From: VRUE01 sp963824705
GTDB taxonomy: Bacteria; Actinomycetota; Thermoleophilia; Solirubrobacterales; 70-9
Direction of reading: 5' to 3'
NCBI GenBank assembly: GCA_963824705.1
Contig: CAWGQE010000003.1
Span: 2,356,001-2,420,000 of the forward strand
DNA: 64,000 nt
How positions within the stretch are numbered: the first letter of the stretch is position 1; the number at the start of each line of letters is the position of its first letter. The notes under the pieces were generated by a model, which saw nothing but the letters and a program-made list of their open reading frames with translations, was not told the DNA's origin and searched no databases. Below, piece after piece: positions 40,824-50,502 of this stretch. Both the position numbers and the translations under genes were made by a program.

Positions 40824-41903
40824 ATGAGGATCCTGATCACCGGTGGGGCGGGGTTCGTCGGCGCCAACCTCGGCATCTCGCTGGCCGGCCGACACCCGGA
40901 CTGGGACGTGGTGGCCCTCGACAACCTGATGCGACGCGGCTCGGAGCTGAACCTGGCGCGCCTGCGCGACGCCGGCGTCGAGTTCGTCCATGGCGACGTG
41001 CGCGAGCCCGACGACCTGGCCGCGGCGGGGAGCTTCGACGCGATGGTCGAGTGCTCGGCCGAGCCGTCGGTCCTGGCCGGCTTCGCCGATACCTCCTACT
41101 CGGTGCAGACGAACCTGGTCGGTGCCTTCAACTGCCTCGAGCGGGCGCGCCAGGAAGGCGCACTCGTCGTCTTCCTCTCGACCAGCCGCGTCTACCCGGT
41201 GGCCCCTCAGCTCGAGCTGGTGCTGGATGAGGCTGAGACCCGCTACGAGCTGGCCGCCGAGCAGCCGGTCCGCGGCGCCGGTCCGCAGGGCATCTCCGAG
41301 GACTTCCCGCTGCCCGGAGCCCGCACCCTCTACGGCGCCACCAAGCTCTCCGCCGAGCTGCTTGATCGAGGAGTACGCTGACGCCTTCGGCCTGCGCGCC
41401 GTCGTCAACCGCTGCGGCGTGATCGCCGGCCCCTGGCAGATGGGCAAGGTCGACCAGGGCGTCTTCTCCTGGTGGCTGCTCAGCCACCACTTCGGCAGGC
41501 CGCTCAACTACATCGGCTTCGGCGGCGGCGGCAAGCAGGTCCGCGACCTGCTCCACGTCGACGACCTGGTCGACCTGGTCGAGGAGCAGCTCGGCGATCC
41601 CGAGGGCTGGAGCGGCTTCGTCGCCAACGTCGGCGGTGGCCGCGATTGTCAGCCTCTCGCTACTGGAGACGACCGCGCTCTGTCGCGAGCTGACCGGCAA
41701 CGAGGTGGAGATCGGAGCGCGACCCCGAGACCCGGCCCGGCGACGTGCCGATCTACCTCTCGGACTGCTCGCGGCTCTTCGCCCGCACCTCCTGGCGACC
41801 GCGCCGCGGCCCGCGCGACGTGCTCGCCGACATGCTCGAGTGGACCGCCTCCCACGAGGATGCCGTCGCCGAGGCGCTCGGATTCGAGAAAGTGTCGCGA
41901 TGA
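40824..41903 (+). pseudogene. Tyvelose/CDP-paratose 2-epimerase-like gene with three +1 frameshifts
   Basis: Conceptually about 360 residues. Frame 1 gives MRILITGGAGFVGANLGISL...DNLMRRGSELNLARL and LYGATKLSAELL. Reading continues after a +1 shift near 41361-41366 (IEEYADAFGLRAVVNRCGVIAGPWQ...NVGGGRDC). A second shift near 41650 leads to SLSLLETTALCRELTGNEVEI, and a third near 41711-41718 to RDPETRPGDVPIYLSDCSRLF...GFEKVSR. The final TGA overlaps the next ATG, as expected of an intact operon. The pieces join into a normal RfbE/Tyv-type extended SDR, so either the gene is newly broken or the assembly has base insertions here. Each shift is one extra base. Confidence 0.8.
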
Positions 41904-42695
41904 AGCTCTCGGTCGTCATCCCGGCCTACAACGAGGAGGGCATCGATCGCCGAGACGGTGAACGAGATCGCCTCCACCCTCGGCGCAGAGAAGATCGACC
42001 ACGAGGTGATCGTCGTCGACGACTCCAGCACCGACGGCACCGCCGCGGTGGTCGAGTCGATCGCCGCCGAGCGTCCGCAGGTGCGCTGCCTGCCCTCGCC
42101 TTACGAAAACGGCTTCGGCTTCGCCGTCAGGGCCGGGCTGGAGGCCTTCAAGGGCGACGCGGTGGCGATCGTGATGGCCGACGGCTCCGACAGCCCGCGC
42201 GACCTGGTCTCCTACCAGCGCCTGCTCGAAGAAGGCTACGAGTGCGCCTTCGGCTCGCGCTTCGTGCACGGCTCGAAGGTGATCGACTACCCGCGCTCGA
42301 AGCTGATCATGAACCGGATCGTCAACTGGGGCATCCGGGCGCTCTTCCGCCACGGCTACAACGACACGACGAATGCCTTCAAGGCCTACCGGCGCGAGGT
42401 GATCGAAAACGTCCAGCCGTTCCTCTCGCACCACTTCAACCTGACCGTCGAGCTGCCGCTCAAGGCCGTCGTGCGCGGCTACAGCTACGGCATCGTGCCG
42501 ATCTCCTGGGCGAACCGCAAAGCCGGCGTCTCGAAGCTGCGCCTCAACGAGATGGGCAGCCGCTACCTCTTCATCGTCCTCTACGTCTTCCTCGAGCACC
42601 ACCTGAGCCGCGGCGACTATCGCCGCGAGGGCGCCGGCGACGCGCCGCGAGGGCGTGCCGTTTGGCGCTCCGGTCGCCTCCGGGACGGCGCCTAG
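41900..42695 (+). pseudogene. GT2 polyprenol-phosphate sugar synthase-like gene with one +1 frameshift
   Basis: Starts MKLSVVIPAYNEEG, then an extra base around 41941-41951 shifts the frame. Afterwards it reads IAETVNEIASTLGAEKIDHEVIVVDDSSTDGT and IVMADGSDSPRDLVSY (metal-binding D-x-D-like), and continues to the TAG at 42695. Without the extra base it would be a full-length ~264-residue dolichol-phosphate-mannose-synthase-like GT2, which charges polyprenol phosphate for the GT-C proteins encoded immediately downstream. An alternative internal start at 41958 would lack the first nucleotide-binding strand. Fourth +1 indel within 600 bases, so an assembly error is suspected. Confidence 0.78.
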
Positions 42696-42704
42696 ATTAC
42701 CCGC

Positions 42705-44387
42705 ATGCAGCCCGGCGAAGCCACCGTTCGGGGGGCCTTCTGGCGCTCCGCCACGCCTCTCATGCTCGCGGCGATGCTCGCCTCGGGCGTGCTGATAACG
42801 ACGCTGGCGTCGCGAATCAGCTTCCTGCTCGACGACTGGACCTTCATCCTCTACCGGCGCGGCTTCGACACCGACGCCTTCCTCAAACCCGACAACGAGC
42901 ATTTCGTCGCCGGCCCGGTCGCCGTCTTCAAGCTGCTGCTGGCGACCTTCGGGATGGGCTCGACCCTGCCCTACCGCGTCATAGCGACGGCGCTGTTCCT
43001 GCTCGGCGCCTGGTTCCTCTTCGTCTGGATCCGGCGTCGGCTTGGCCAGTGGCCGGCTCTGATCGCGTTGCTCCCGATCCTCTTCCTCGGTGCCGCCTAC
43101 GACGACCTGCTCTGGTTCGCCTCGATCACCTTCCTCGGCGCGATGGCCTGCGGGCTTGGCATGCTCGTCGCCCTCGACCGGCGCGACAAGGTGGGTGACC
43201 GGCTCGCCTGCGCCTGGCTGGTCGGCTCGATGCTCTTCTCCAGCCTCTGGCTTGCCTTCGCAATCGGCGCCACGGTCGACGTCGTCCTGCGTCGTGGCGA
43301 TCGCGACTGGCGCCGCCGCGCCTTCGTCGTCGCCGTTCCCGTCGCCCTCTACGCGATCTGGTGGCTCGGCTGGGGCCACACCGCCGAAAGCGCCTTCTCG
43401 CTGCACAACGTCGCTACCACGCCGCTCTACGTATTCGACTCCTTCGGCGCCGCGATCGCGGCGCTGCTCGGCTTGGCCACGCCGGTCGAAGGGATCGCCG
43501 CCCCGGCCGGACTGGACTGGGGGCGGCCGCTCGCGGTCCTGCTCGGCGGGCTGGCGATCTGGCGCCTCTACCGGATCGAGCGGATTCCGCGCTCACTCTG
43601 GGTCGTGCTCGCGATTGCCCTTTCCTTCTGGATCCTCGGCGGATTCGACGTCAAATCTGGCCGCGTGGCCTGGGCGAGCCGCTACCAGTACCCGGCAGCC
43701 GCAATGGTGCTGCTGGTCGCAGCTGACCTGCTGCGGGGGGTAAAGCTGGAGCGGCGCCTGGTGATTCCGGCGCTCGCCGTCGTCGCCGCCGCGATCGCCA
43801 GCAACCTCCTCTTCCTCCACGAGTCCTACGAAAGCTACGAGCGCACCAGCAGGCTCGAGCGCGCCGACCTGACGGCGGTGGAGATCGCCCGCGAAACGGT
43901 CGAACCGGGCCTGATCCTCAGCGAAGACATCGCCGACACCGGCTACGTCCCGGTGGAAGCCGGCGCCTACCTCTCCGCGCGGGACGCCTTCGGCTCTCCC
44001 GCCTACACGGAAGCCGAGCTGGAAGCGGCGCCGGAGGAAGCGAGGATCCCCGCCGACAAGGTGCTGGCGGCGGCGCTCGGGCTCGAACTGGCGCCTGCTT
44101 CCGGTGCGCCCGGTGTTCGGTCGGACTGCCGCACGGTGCGCACCGGCCGGGCAGGGGCCGCGACCGTCGAATTGCCGCTCGGCGGCGCTCTGCTGAGAGC
44201 CCACGGCGAACCGCTCGCAATTGACCTCGGCCGCTTCTCCGAAAGCTTCCCGGTCGCGCTGGGCAGCCTGCCGACCGATGGTTGGAGCGACCTGTCCATT
44301 CCGCGCGACAGCTCGCAGCGCCCCTGGCGGGCGCAGCTGAGCGGCTCCGGCGCGGTGACGATCTGCGATCGGACGGGCGATGCCTGA
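42705..44387 (+). CDS. Polytopic GT-C-like membrane protein, paralogue B
   Basis: 560 residues, close paralogue of 35694-37424. RISFLLDDWTFILYRRGFDTDAF carries the Asp-Asp after helix 1; about ten helices follow, then an external domain with SEDIADTGYVPVEAGAYLSARDAFGSPAY. A 51-base stretch (43325-43375) is identical to 36296-36346 in paralogue A, so recombination between copies is likely. Follows the polyprenol-phosphate sugar synthase-like gene by nine bases and overlaps paralogue C by eight bases: a donor-making and donor-using operon. Extracytoplasmic glycan transfer inferred. Confidence 0.75.
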   Translation: MQPGEATVRGAFWRSATPLMLAAMLASGVLITTLASRISFLLDDWTFILYRRGFDTDAFLKPDNEHFVAGPVAVFKLLLATFGMGSTLPYRVIATALFLLGAWFLFVWIRRRLGQWPALIALLPILFLGAAYDDLLWFASITFLGAMACGLGMLVALDRRDKVGDRLACAWLVGSMLFSSLWLAFAIGATVDVVLRRGDRDWRRRAFVVAVPVALYAIWWLGWGHTAESAFSLHNVATTPLYVFDSFGAAIAALLGLATPVEGIAAPAGLDWGRPLAVLLGGLAIWRLYRIERIPRSLWVVLAIALSFWILGGFDVKSGRVAWASRYQYPAAAMVLLVAADLLRGVKLERRLVIPALAVVAAAIASNLLFLHESYESYERTSRLERADLTAVEIARETVEPGLILSEDIADTGYVPVEAGAYLSARDAFGSPAYTEAELEAAPEEARIPADKVLAAALGLELAPASGAPGVRSDCRTVRTGRAGAATVELPLGGALLRAHGEPLAIDLGRFSESFPVALGSLPTDGWSDLSIPRDSSQRPWRAQLSGSGAVTICDRTGDA

Positions 44388-46092
44388 GCGGCGGCGGGTC
44401 TCGGCGACGGTCGCCGCGCTGGGCACGACGAGGGGCGCCTGGATCGTGCTCGGAGTCGCGATGGCGATCTCCGCCGCGCTGATCCTCGCCACCGCCCACG
44501 GCGAGAGCTTCGGCATCGACGAGATGTTCTATCTCGGCCGCATGGTTCAGGACTCCGGCCAGGTGGTCCAGTACCACTCGCTCAGCCTCGAATACCTGCT
44601 CGGCCCGTACAACGGTCACCTGCAGCTTGGCGGCAAGCTGATCTACGAAGCCACTTTCGCGGTCTTCGGCGCCAACTACACGGCCTTCGTCTTGGTCAAT
44701 GTGGTCGCGCTGTGCGCCTCGGTCGGCCTCGCCTTCGAGCTGGCGCGGCGCCGGGTCGGATCGCTGGCCGCACTTGCCCCCTGCATCCTCTTGCTCTTCC
44801 TCGGCTTCGCCCGCGAGGTGCTGCTCTGGCCTTTCGACGTGCATACGCTGGCCGCGATCGCCTTTGGCCTCGGTGCCTTCCTAGTGCTGGAACGGGACGA
44901 TCGCCGCGGCGACATCCTCGCCTGTGTCCTGATCACGCTCTCGGTCGCGACGATCGAGGTCGGCATCGCCCTGCTGGTGGGTATCGCCGTGCTGGTGATA
45001 CTGCGACCCGACCGGCTGCGCCGCGCCTGGATCTTCATCCTTCCCGCAGCCCTCTACGTGGCCTGGTGGATCTGGGCCCGCAAGTTCCACCAGGACCAGA
45101 GCGCGATCTCGATCGACAACGCCCACCTGATCCCGAAAACCGTCTTCTATTCGGCGGCGGCAGTGCTCGGCTCGCTTACCGGCACGAACCCGGTGATCCC
45201 GGCCACCTACGTCACCGCTGTGACCTGGTTCGGCAAAGCCCTGGCGGTTTTCGCGGCTGCCGTGCTCGCCTATCGCCTCAGCCTGCGCAAGGTCCCCGCC
45301 GCCCTCTGGGCCTGGATCGCCGTGGTGTTCTTCTACTGGGTGACGATGGGCGCCGCCGCCAGGCCCGCGGAAGGCATGCGCTACGTCTTCTTCGGCGCGG
45401 TCGGCGTGTTGCTGCTCGCCGCAGCGGCGGCCTCGGGTCGGATGGGCAAGTGGATGACGGCCGGTGCGGTCGTCATCGCCATGCTGGCGCTGCCAGCGAA
45501 CATCGCCCAGCTGCGCAGTGGTAACTCGGACGACACGCTGCACCACGACGCGAAGGTGAGCAGGACCGAGTTCGCGATGCTCGAGCTCGCCGGCAACCGG
45601 GTCGATCCCAAATACATCGCTTCGGCCGACCCGAACGTAACCGCCGTCGGGGGCGGGCTCTTCATCGGCATCCCTGCCAGCGCATATCTGAGCTCGGTCG
45701 AACGCAACGGGTCTCCCGCCTTCGACTTGGCGGAACTGCGCGTGCAGCCCGACGAACTGCGCAAGATCGCCGACATCACCCTTGCCGACGCGATCGGGCT
45801 CGAACCGCGGGCGATCCGGCGCCCCGCCGGGGCGGACGGCTGCCCGATCTTCTCCCCGGCGCCCGGCTCGGACGTCGCTTCTTTCCCCCTGCGCCCGGGG
45901 CGAACCATGTTCGGGCCGGCGGGCAAGCAGCACGTGACCGTTGGCCTAAGGCGCTTTGCTGAAACCCAGAGCGGGGTGCTCGAAGAACTGCCCCCGGGGG
46001 CCTGGCGCAGCCTCGAAATCCCCAGAGACGCCGCTGCGGAGCCCTGGCGCGGGGTCATCGACGCGCCGGTGCGCGTCTGCTTCACGCCCTAG
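44380..46092 (+). CDS. Polytopic GT-C-like membrane protein, paralogue C
   Basis: 570 residues, about ten to eleven helices and an external C-terminal domain. The first external loop reads SFGIDEMFYLGRMVQDSG...YNGHLQLGGK, so the Asp-Asp of paralogues A and B is Asp-Glu here, still acidic. The C-terminal domain has VGGGLFIGIPASAYLSSVERNGSPAFDLAELR, equivalent to the DAFGSPAF/Y element of A and B. Eight-base overlap with paralogue B indicates coupled translation. Convergent with paralogue D with six bases between stops. Donor specificity unknown. Confidence 0.73.
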   Translation: MPERRRVSATVAALGTTRGAWIVLGVAMAISAALILATAHGESFGIDEMFYLGRMVQDSGQVVQYHSLSLEYLLGPYNGHLQLGGKLIYEATFAVFGANYTAFVLVNVVALCASVGLAFELARRRVGSLAALAPCILLLFLGFAREVLLWPFDVHTLAAIAFGLGAFLVLERDDRRGDILACVLITLSVATIEVGIALLVGIAVLVILRPDRLRRAWIFILPAALYVAWWIWARKFHQDQSAISIDNAHLIPKTVFYSAAAVLGSLTGTNPVIPATYVTAVTWFGKALAVFAAAVLAYRLSLRKVPAALWAWIAVVFFYWVTMGAAARPAEGMRYVFFGAVGVLLLAAAAASGRMGKWMTAGAVVIAMLALPANIAQLRSGNSDDTLHHDAKVSRTEFAMLELAGNRVDPKYIASADPNVTAVGGGLFIGIPASAYLSSVERNGSPAFDLAELRVQPDELRKIADITLADAIGLEPRAIRRPAGADGCPIFSPAPGSDVASFPLRPGRTMFGPAGKQHVTVGLRRFAETQSGVLEELPPGAWRSLEIPRDAAAEPWRGVIDAPVRVCFTP

Positions 46093-46098
46093 CCGAGC

Positions 46099-47808
46099 TC
46101 AGCCAGCGCCGGCCGCGGCGAGCGGGCAGACGTACGTGGGGCCGTCCACGACCACGAACCAGGGGTCCGGCGCGGAGTCCGTCGGCAACGAGAGGTCGGC
46201 CCACTCGCCGGGTTCGAGCTTGCCCAGCCTCACCCCCGGCCCGCCCGTGCCAAAGCGGCCGACCGAGACTTCTACCGGCTGCTTCGAGCGCGAGCCGAGC
46301 AGGGTGCCAGCGCGGGGTGGGGTGAAGAAGACGCCGTGCCCCGGCCGACCGTCGAGCGAGCTCGGGCAGGCCGCCGGCTGAGCGGGGACCGGCGCCGCGC
46401 GCAATTTCAGGCCAAGCGCGCCGACCAGGCTCGCATCGGCTATTTCCCGCCGTTCCAAGCTCTGTTCGCGGAGTTCGTCGAGTGGCATCCCGAGCCGGCC
46501 AAAGCGGTCGGCCGCTTCCAGGTAGTCGCCCGCTTCCAGCGGCGTGAAGACGCTGCCGCCAAGATCGGTCACGCGTTCGTCCTTGCCGGGAGCGTATTCC
46601 GGCGGGATCGGGCCCCTGACCAGATCCAGCATCGCGTACTCCACCCGGCTGGTCGTCGCATCGTTCAGCTGCGGCCCACGACCGTCGTAGAGCTTGGCGA
46701 CGTTCGGCGGTATGGCGAAGGTGACGACCCCGAGGGCGACGAACACCGCCGCCGCGGGCAGACGCGCTCCGGCAAGGGCGTCGGCGGCGACGAGAAAGAC
46801 CAGCAGGGTGCCGACGAAGATGTAGCGCGAGGAATCGGCCGCACGACTGCCGAGCGCGATCAGGATCCAGTAGGCGACGGCGACGGCGAGGAAGACCCAA
46901 AGCGTGCGGGGCACGCCACCGCGCGAGACCCGCCAGACCAACGCCACGACGGCGAGCGCCGCCAGCGCCGAGCCCCAACCGGTGATCCCGGTGGTCGGCT
47001 GGAAGACGCCCGCGCCGGTCGGGTTGAGGCCGAAGACCGAGCCCGCGATCGCGGCCACCGCATTGGTCACCGTGAGCGGGATCAGCTTGACGTTCGCCAG
47101 TTCGATCGACGGCTGGTCGAAGTGCTGGGCCCACAGCCACCAAGCGGCGTAGAGGGCGACCGGGACGAGGAAGATCCAGAGTCGTCGCCAACGATCCGGG
47201 CGGAGCAGGACGGAGACCGCGATGCCGACGGCAAAGGCGAGGCCGAGCTCGATCATCGCGATCGAGAGGATCAGCAGGATGCAGGCGAGGACGTCGCCCC
47301 TGCGATCGCCGCGCCGCAGGGCGAGAACCGCACCGAGCCCCAGCGCCAGGGCGTAGATCGTGTGCAGGTCGAAGGCCCAGATGAAGGACTCCCAGGCGTA
47401 GCCGAGGAAGAGCAGCGAGATGCAGGGCACGAGCGCCGGCAGCGGGCCGACTCGCCGCCGGGCCAACTCGAAGAAGAGCGCGACACAGGCCAGCACGCCG
47501 GCGATGTCGAAGGCGCGGAAGACCGCGTAGTTGGCGCCGAAGACTTCGAAGATCCCGCGGTAAATGAGCTTGCCGAGAACCTGCAGGTGGCCGTTGCTCG
47601 GCGCGAGGAAGTATTCGAGCCCGTGCGAGGGCCTGATGTCCCCGGTCCCGTGGACCAAGAACTGGGCGTAGTAGAAGATGTCGTCGTTGACGAAGGTGAG
47701 GCCGTCCCCGGCGATCATCAGCCAGGTCGCCGATACGCACATCGCCGCCAAGAGCAGCAGCCGGGCGAGGCGGAGCTCGCCGATCCCCTCAACCCGGCGA
47801 CGGATCAC
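46099..47808 (-). CDS. Polytopic GT-C-like membrane protein, paralogue D
   Basis: 569 residues. Loop 1 reads LTFVNDDIFYYAQFLVHGTG...PSNGHLQVLGKLIYRGIFEVFGANYAVF with Asp-Asp after helix 1; closest to paralogue C (YNGHLQLGGKLIYEATFAVFGANYTAF). The external domain has DLGGSVFTPLEAGDYLEAADRFGRLGMPLDELR. Start overlaps the stop of the gene at 47805 by four bases, joining it to the GT39-like and polyprenol-phosphate sugar synthase genes upstream. Probably uses the lipid-linked sugar made by the 49736-50467 product; inference from gene order. Confidence 0.73.
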   Translation of the reverse strand: MIRRRVEGIGELRLARLLLLAAMCVSATWLMIAGDGLTFVNDDIFYYAQFLVHGTGDIRPSHGLEYFLAPSNGHLQVLGKLIYRGIFEVFGANYAVFRAFDIAGVLACVALFFELARRRVGPLPALVPCISLLFLGYAWESFIWAFDLHTIYALALGLGAVLALRRGDRRGDVLACILLILSIAMIELGLAFAVGIAVSVLLRPDRWRRLWIFLVPVALYAAWWLWAQHFDQPSIELANVKLIPLTVTNAVAAIAGSVFGLNPTGAGVFQPTTGITGWGSALAALAVVALVWRVSRGGVPRTLWVFLAVAVAYWILIALGSRAADSSRYIFVGTLLVFLVAADALAGARLPAAAVFVALGVVTFAIPPNVAKLYDGRGPQLNDATTSRVEYAMLDLVRGPIPPEYAPGKDERVTDLGGSVFTPLEAGDYLEAADRFGRLGMPLDELREQSLERREIADASLVGALGLKLRAAPVPAQPAACPSSLDGRPGHGVFFTPPRAGTLLGSRSKQPVEVSVGRFGTGGPGVRLGKLEPGEWADLSLPTDSAPDPWFVVVDGPTYVCPLAAAGAG

Positions 47809-49739
47809 GAGCCTCGCTTGGGCAGCTGCAACTCGAATTCGCCGACCTGAGCGACCGTTTCGAAGTCGTTCGACATGTACCGAGTGAGTGGCGTGTCAGG
47901 CGGAGCCTTGCCGTAGAGCCAGATGCTGGCGATCCCGTCGTTGTGGAGGACGCAGGGCCGTGGCGTACGTCGCAGCTGGGCGAGGATGCGCGCCTGGCCC
48001 TTGTCGTTCAAGGCTGCGACCCAGGCGCCGGGCGCCGAGGGCTTGGGCGGCGTGATGCCGGACCAGAGGTAGAGGCTGTCGACGTTCGGCCAGCCGATGA
48101 AGTTCGAGCAGTTTCGTTCGATGAAGTCGACGATCTGGGTGTATTCGTCCACCTGTTCGGGGGCCAGGTGAACGTCGCCAGCGCCGGCGAAGGGCAACGC
48201 CGGCCATTCGTCATAGGTGACTTTGCTGGTCGCGGCGGGCAGGACGATCTGCCCAAGGGTCAACATCCCGACCAGGGCCGCAGCGCTGACGCCGACGACC
48301 GCGCCGAAGCGGGCCAGGTCGCGCTCACCGCGCGCGGCGCTCCAGGCCCGCAAAGAGACGAGGGCGTCGGCGATGCACAGCGCCCCAACCGGCGCGAACA
48401 TCAGCGAGGCGACCCCTACCTGTGCCCCCGGCACCGGATAGGCACCAAGCACGCCGGTCGCGGCGACCGCGGCCAAGGCGACACGCAGGAAACGCTTGAA
48501 GGGCGCCTCGAGCGCACCCGCCGGAGGAATGACGGCAACCCAGGCAAGCAGCAGCGGCAGGATGTCCGGGTTGGTGCTGGGCTTGAGCCCGAACGGCGCG
48601 GTGTGGGCGATCGTCAGCCAGATCGTCAGCCCGGCCGCTCCCCGCAAAAGCCCGGGCCACAGCGCCGGCTTGCCGACGGTCGCCGAGCGCAGCTTCACGG
48701 TGAGGACGGCGACCGCGAAAGCCGCCACACCCCAGTAGACCGCCTGTTCGGGAGCCGGGAATTCGCCTTTGGAGACGTTGCGCACGTTTAGCGCCTGGAC
48801 GTACATGCCGTCGTAGAGATCGCTCGGGCTGGTCCCGAGCAGCATGATCACGCCGAGGATCGCGGCGAGCGCCGCGACGCAGCCGCCGAGCGCGGCCAGA
48901 AGCCAGCGCCCCAGCTTCCGCTGCTCCTCTCCCGCCGGCGGCAGCATCGGCCAAGCGGCGGCCACGATCGCGGCGCAGCCGAGCGACTCGATCGCGATGA
49001 ACGTCCTGACCCAGGGCTGACGCAGGTCGGAGAACATGATCACGACGGGCATCGCCAGGAAGGCCACGATCAGGAGCCAACGCAACCAGGCCCGGCGGCT
49101 GATCGGCTCCCAAATCAGCGCCGCCGCCAGCACGACGCCGACCACGGCGTAGGCGCCGAAGTTGATCTTGGTCATCAGCGCCGCGCCGAGCAGTGCGCCG
49201 GCGATCGCGCCGGCGATCGCCACGCGCCGACCCGGCCCGCGTACGGCGGCGAAGATGAAGCCGGCGAGCAGGAGAACGAGCAGACCGTGCGGGTGCATCG
49301 GCTCCGGGAAGAGCGCGTAGAGCGCGGCGAAGGCGACGATCATCCCGGCTCCGCCCAGCAACAGGCGACCGGTGAGGCGCTGGCAGGCGAGGCCGATCAG
49401 GAGGCTCGTCGCCACCCAGATGACGATCACGATCAGGCGGCTGTTGTCGGTGTCGACGTGCAACCCGGTGAAGGAGAAGAGGCCACCGAAGAGCTCGAAG
49501 TAGAACGGGCCGTAGGGGGAGAAGACGTCCTTGTACAGCGCGTCGCCATGCGCGAAGGCGTTCAGCGAGACGAGCACCGTGCCCTCGTCGTCGTAGTTGA
49601 CGAAGTTGGTGAAGATCGCCACGTAAGCGGCGAAGACGGCGCCGAGCGCGATCGCGGCGTAGAGGGCGATCGCGCGCACGGCCGGGTCGTCGACCATTTC
49701 CCGCCAGAGCGGCTTCCTGGCCGCGGCCGGCTCGCTCAT
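47805..49739 (-). CDS. GT39/PMT-like polytopic glycosyltransferase
   Basis: 644 residues from ATG 49739. First external loop FVNYDDEGTVLVSLNAFAHGDALYKDVFSPYGPFYF has the Asp-Asp-Glu used by PMT/ArnT-type GT-C enzymes, and the YGPFYFELF motif resembles mannosyl- or arabinosyl-type transferases. About 12 helices, then an external C-terminal domain with AQLRRTPRPCVLHNDGIASIWLYG. Four-base overlaps with genes on both sides place it in a three-gene operon with a polyprenol-phosphate sugar synthase (upstream) and paralogue D (downstream). Confidence 0.8.
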   Translation of the reverse strand: MSEPAAARKPLWREMVDDPAVRAIALYAAIALGAVFAAYVAIFTNFVNYDDEGTVLVSLNAFAHGDALYKDVFSPYGPFYFELFGGLFSFTGLHVDTDNSRLIVIVIWVATSLLIGLACQRLTGRLLLGGAGMIVAFAALYALFPEPMHPHGLLVLLLAGFIFAAVRGPGRRVAIAGAIAGALLGAALMTKINFGAYAVVGVVLAAALIWEPISRRAWLRWLLIVAFLAMPVVIMFSDLRQPWVRTFIAIESLGCAAIVAAAWPMLPPAGEEQRKLGRWLLAALGGCVAALAAILGVIMLLGTSPSDLYDGMYVQALNVRNVSKGEFPAPEQAVYWGVAAFAVAVLTVKLRSATVGKPALWPGLLRGAAGLTIWLTIAHTAPFGLKPSTNPDILPLLLAWVAVIPPAGALEAPFKRFLRVALAAVAATGVLGAYPVPGAQVGVASLMFAPVGALCIADALVSLRAWSAARGERDLARFGAVVGVSAAALVGMLTLGQIVLPAATSKVTYDEWPALPFAGAGDVHLAPEQVDEYTQIVDFIERNCSNFIGWPNVDSLYLWSGITPPKPSAPGAWVAALNDKGQARILAQLRRTPRPCVLHNDGIASIWLYGKAPPDTPLTRYMSNDFETVAQVGEFELQLPKRGS

Positions 49740-50467
49740 CGCGACTTTCCGCCGAAGCGCAACAGGGGGACTCGCCAGGCGGCCTCGGCGACGATCGAGC
49801 GGTCCATCTTGGACGTGCCGGCGCGGCGGTCGCGGAAGACGATCGGAACCTCGACGACCGTGAAGCCGCGCTGGACGGCGCGATAGGTCATCTCGACCTG
49901 GAAGGCATAACCGCGGGAGCGAATCGAGTCGAGGTCGATCGTCTCGAGCACCTCGCGGCGGAAGCACTTGAACCCACCGGTGAGATCCTGCACGCGGACG
50001 CCGAGAACGAGCCGCGCGTAGGCACTTCCGCCACGGCTTATCGCCCGCCGCAGCATGCTCCAGTCGCCGACGCCGCCGCCGGGAACGTAGCGGGAGCCGA
50101 TCGCCAGGTCGGCCCGTTCGCCGGCCTCGAGCAGGCGGGGCAGATAGGCCGGGTCGTGGGAGAAATCGGAGTCCATCTCCAGCACCAACCCGGCACCCCC
50201 CTCGAGCGCCCGGCGGAAGCCGGCGATGTAGGCCGGCCCGAGGCCTTCCTTGCGCGGCCGGTGCAGGACGGTGACGGCCTCGTGCTCCGTCGCGAGGCGG
50301 TCGGCGATCTCACCGGTTCCGTCGGGCGAGTTGTCGTCGACGATGAGCACGCGAGCCGTCGGGGGCAGCTTTGCCAAAACGGCGTCGACGAAGGGCTCGA
50401 TGTTGCCGGCCTCGTTGTAGGTGGGCAAGACGAGCCAGGCGGGACCCGGTGCCTCGGTCTTCAACAT
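49736..50467 (-). CDS. Polyprenol-phosphate sugar synthase (DPM1-like GT2)
   Basis: 243 residues. WLVLPTYNEAGNIEPFVDAVLAKLP, VLIVDDNSPDGTGEIAD, LVLEMDSDFSHDPAYLPRLLEAG (D-x-D) and IGSRYVPGGGVGDWS...RRAISRGGSAYARLVLGVRVQDLTGGFKCFRREVL are the full dolichyl-phosphate-mannose synthase signature. It loads mannose or a similar sugar on polyprenyl phosphate at the inner face. No C-terminal transmembrane domain, so the soluble DPM1 type. First gene of the operon with GT39-like and GT-C genes. Confidence 0.93.
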   Translation of the reverse strand: MLKTEAPGPAWLVLPTYNEAGNIEPFVDAVLAKLPPTARVLIVDDNSPDGTGEIADRLATEHEAVTVLHRPRKEGLGPAYIAGFRRALEGGAGLVLEMDSDFSHDPAYLPRLLEAGERADLAIGSRYVPGGGVGDWSMLRRAISRGGSAYARLVLGVRVQDLTGGFKCFRREVLETIDLDSIRSRGYAFQVEMTYRAVQRGFTVVEVPIVFRDRRAGTSKMDRSIVAEAAWRVPLLRFGGKSR

Positions 50468-50502
50468 CGGCGGGATGCTATTTGCTGGTCAGGCGCGCCG
50501 GC

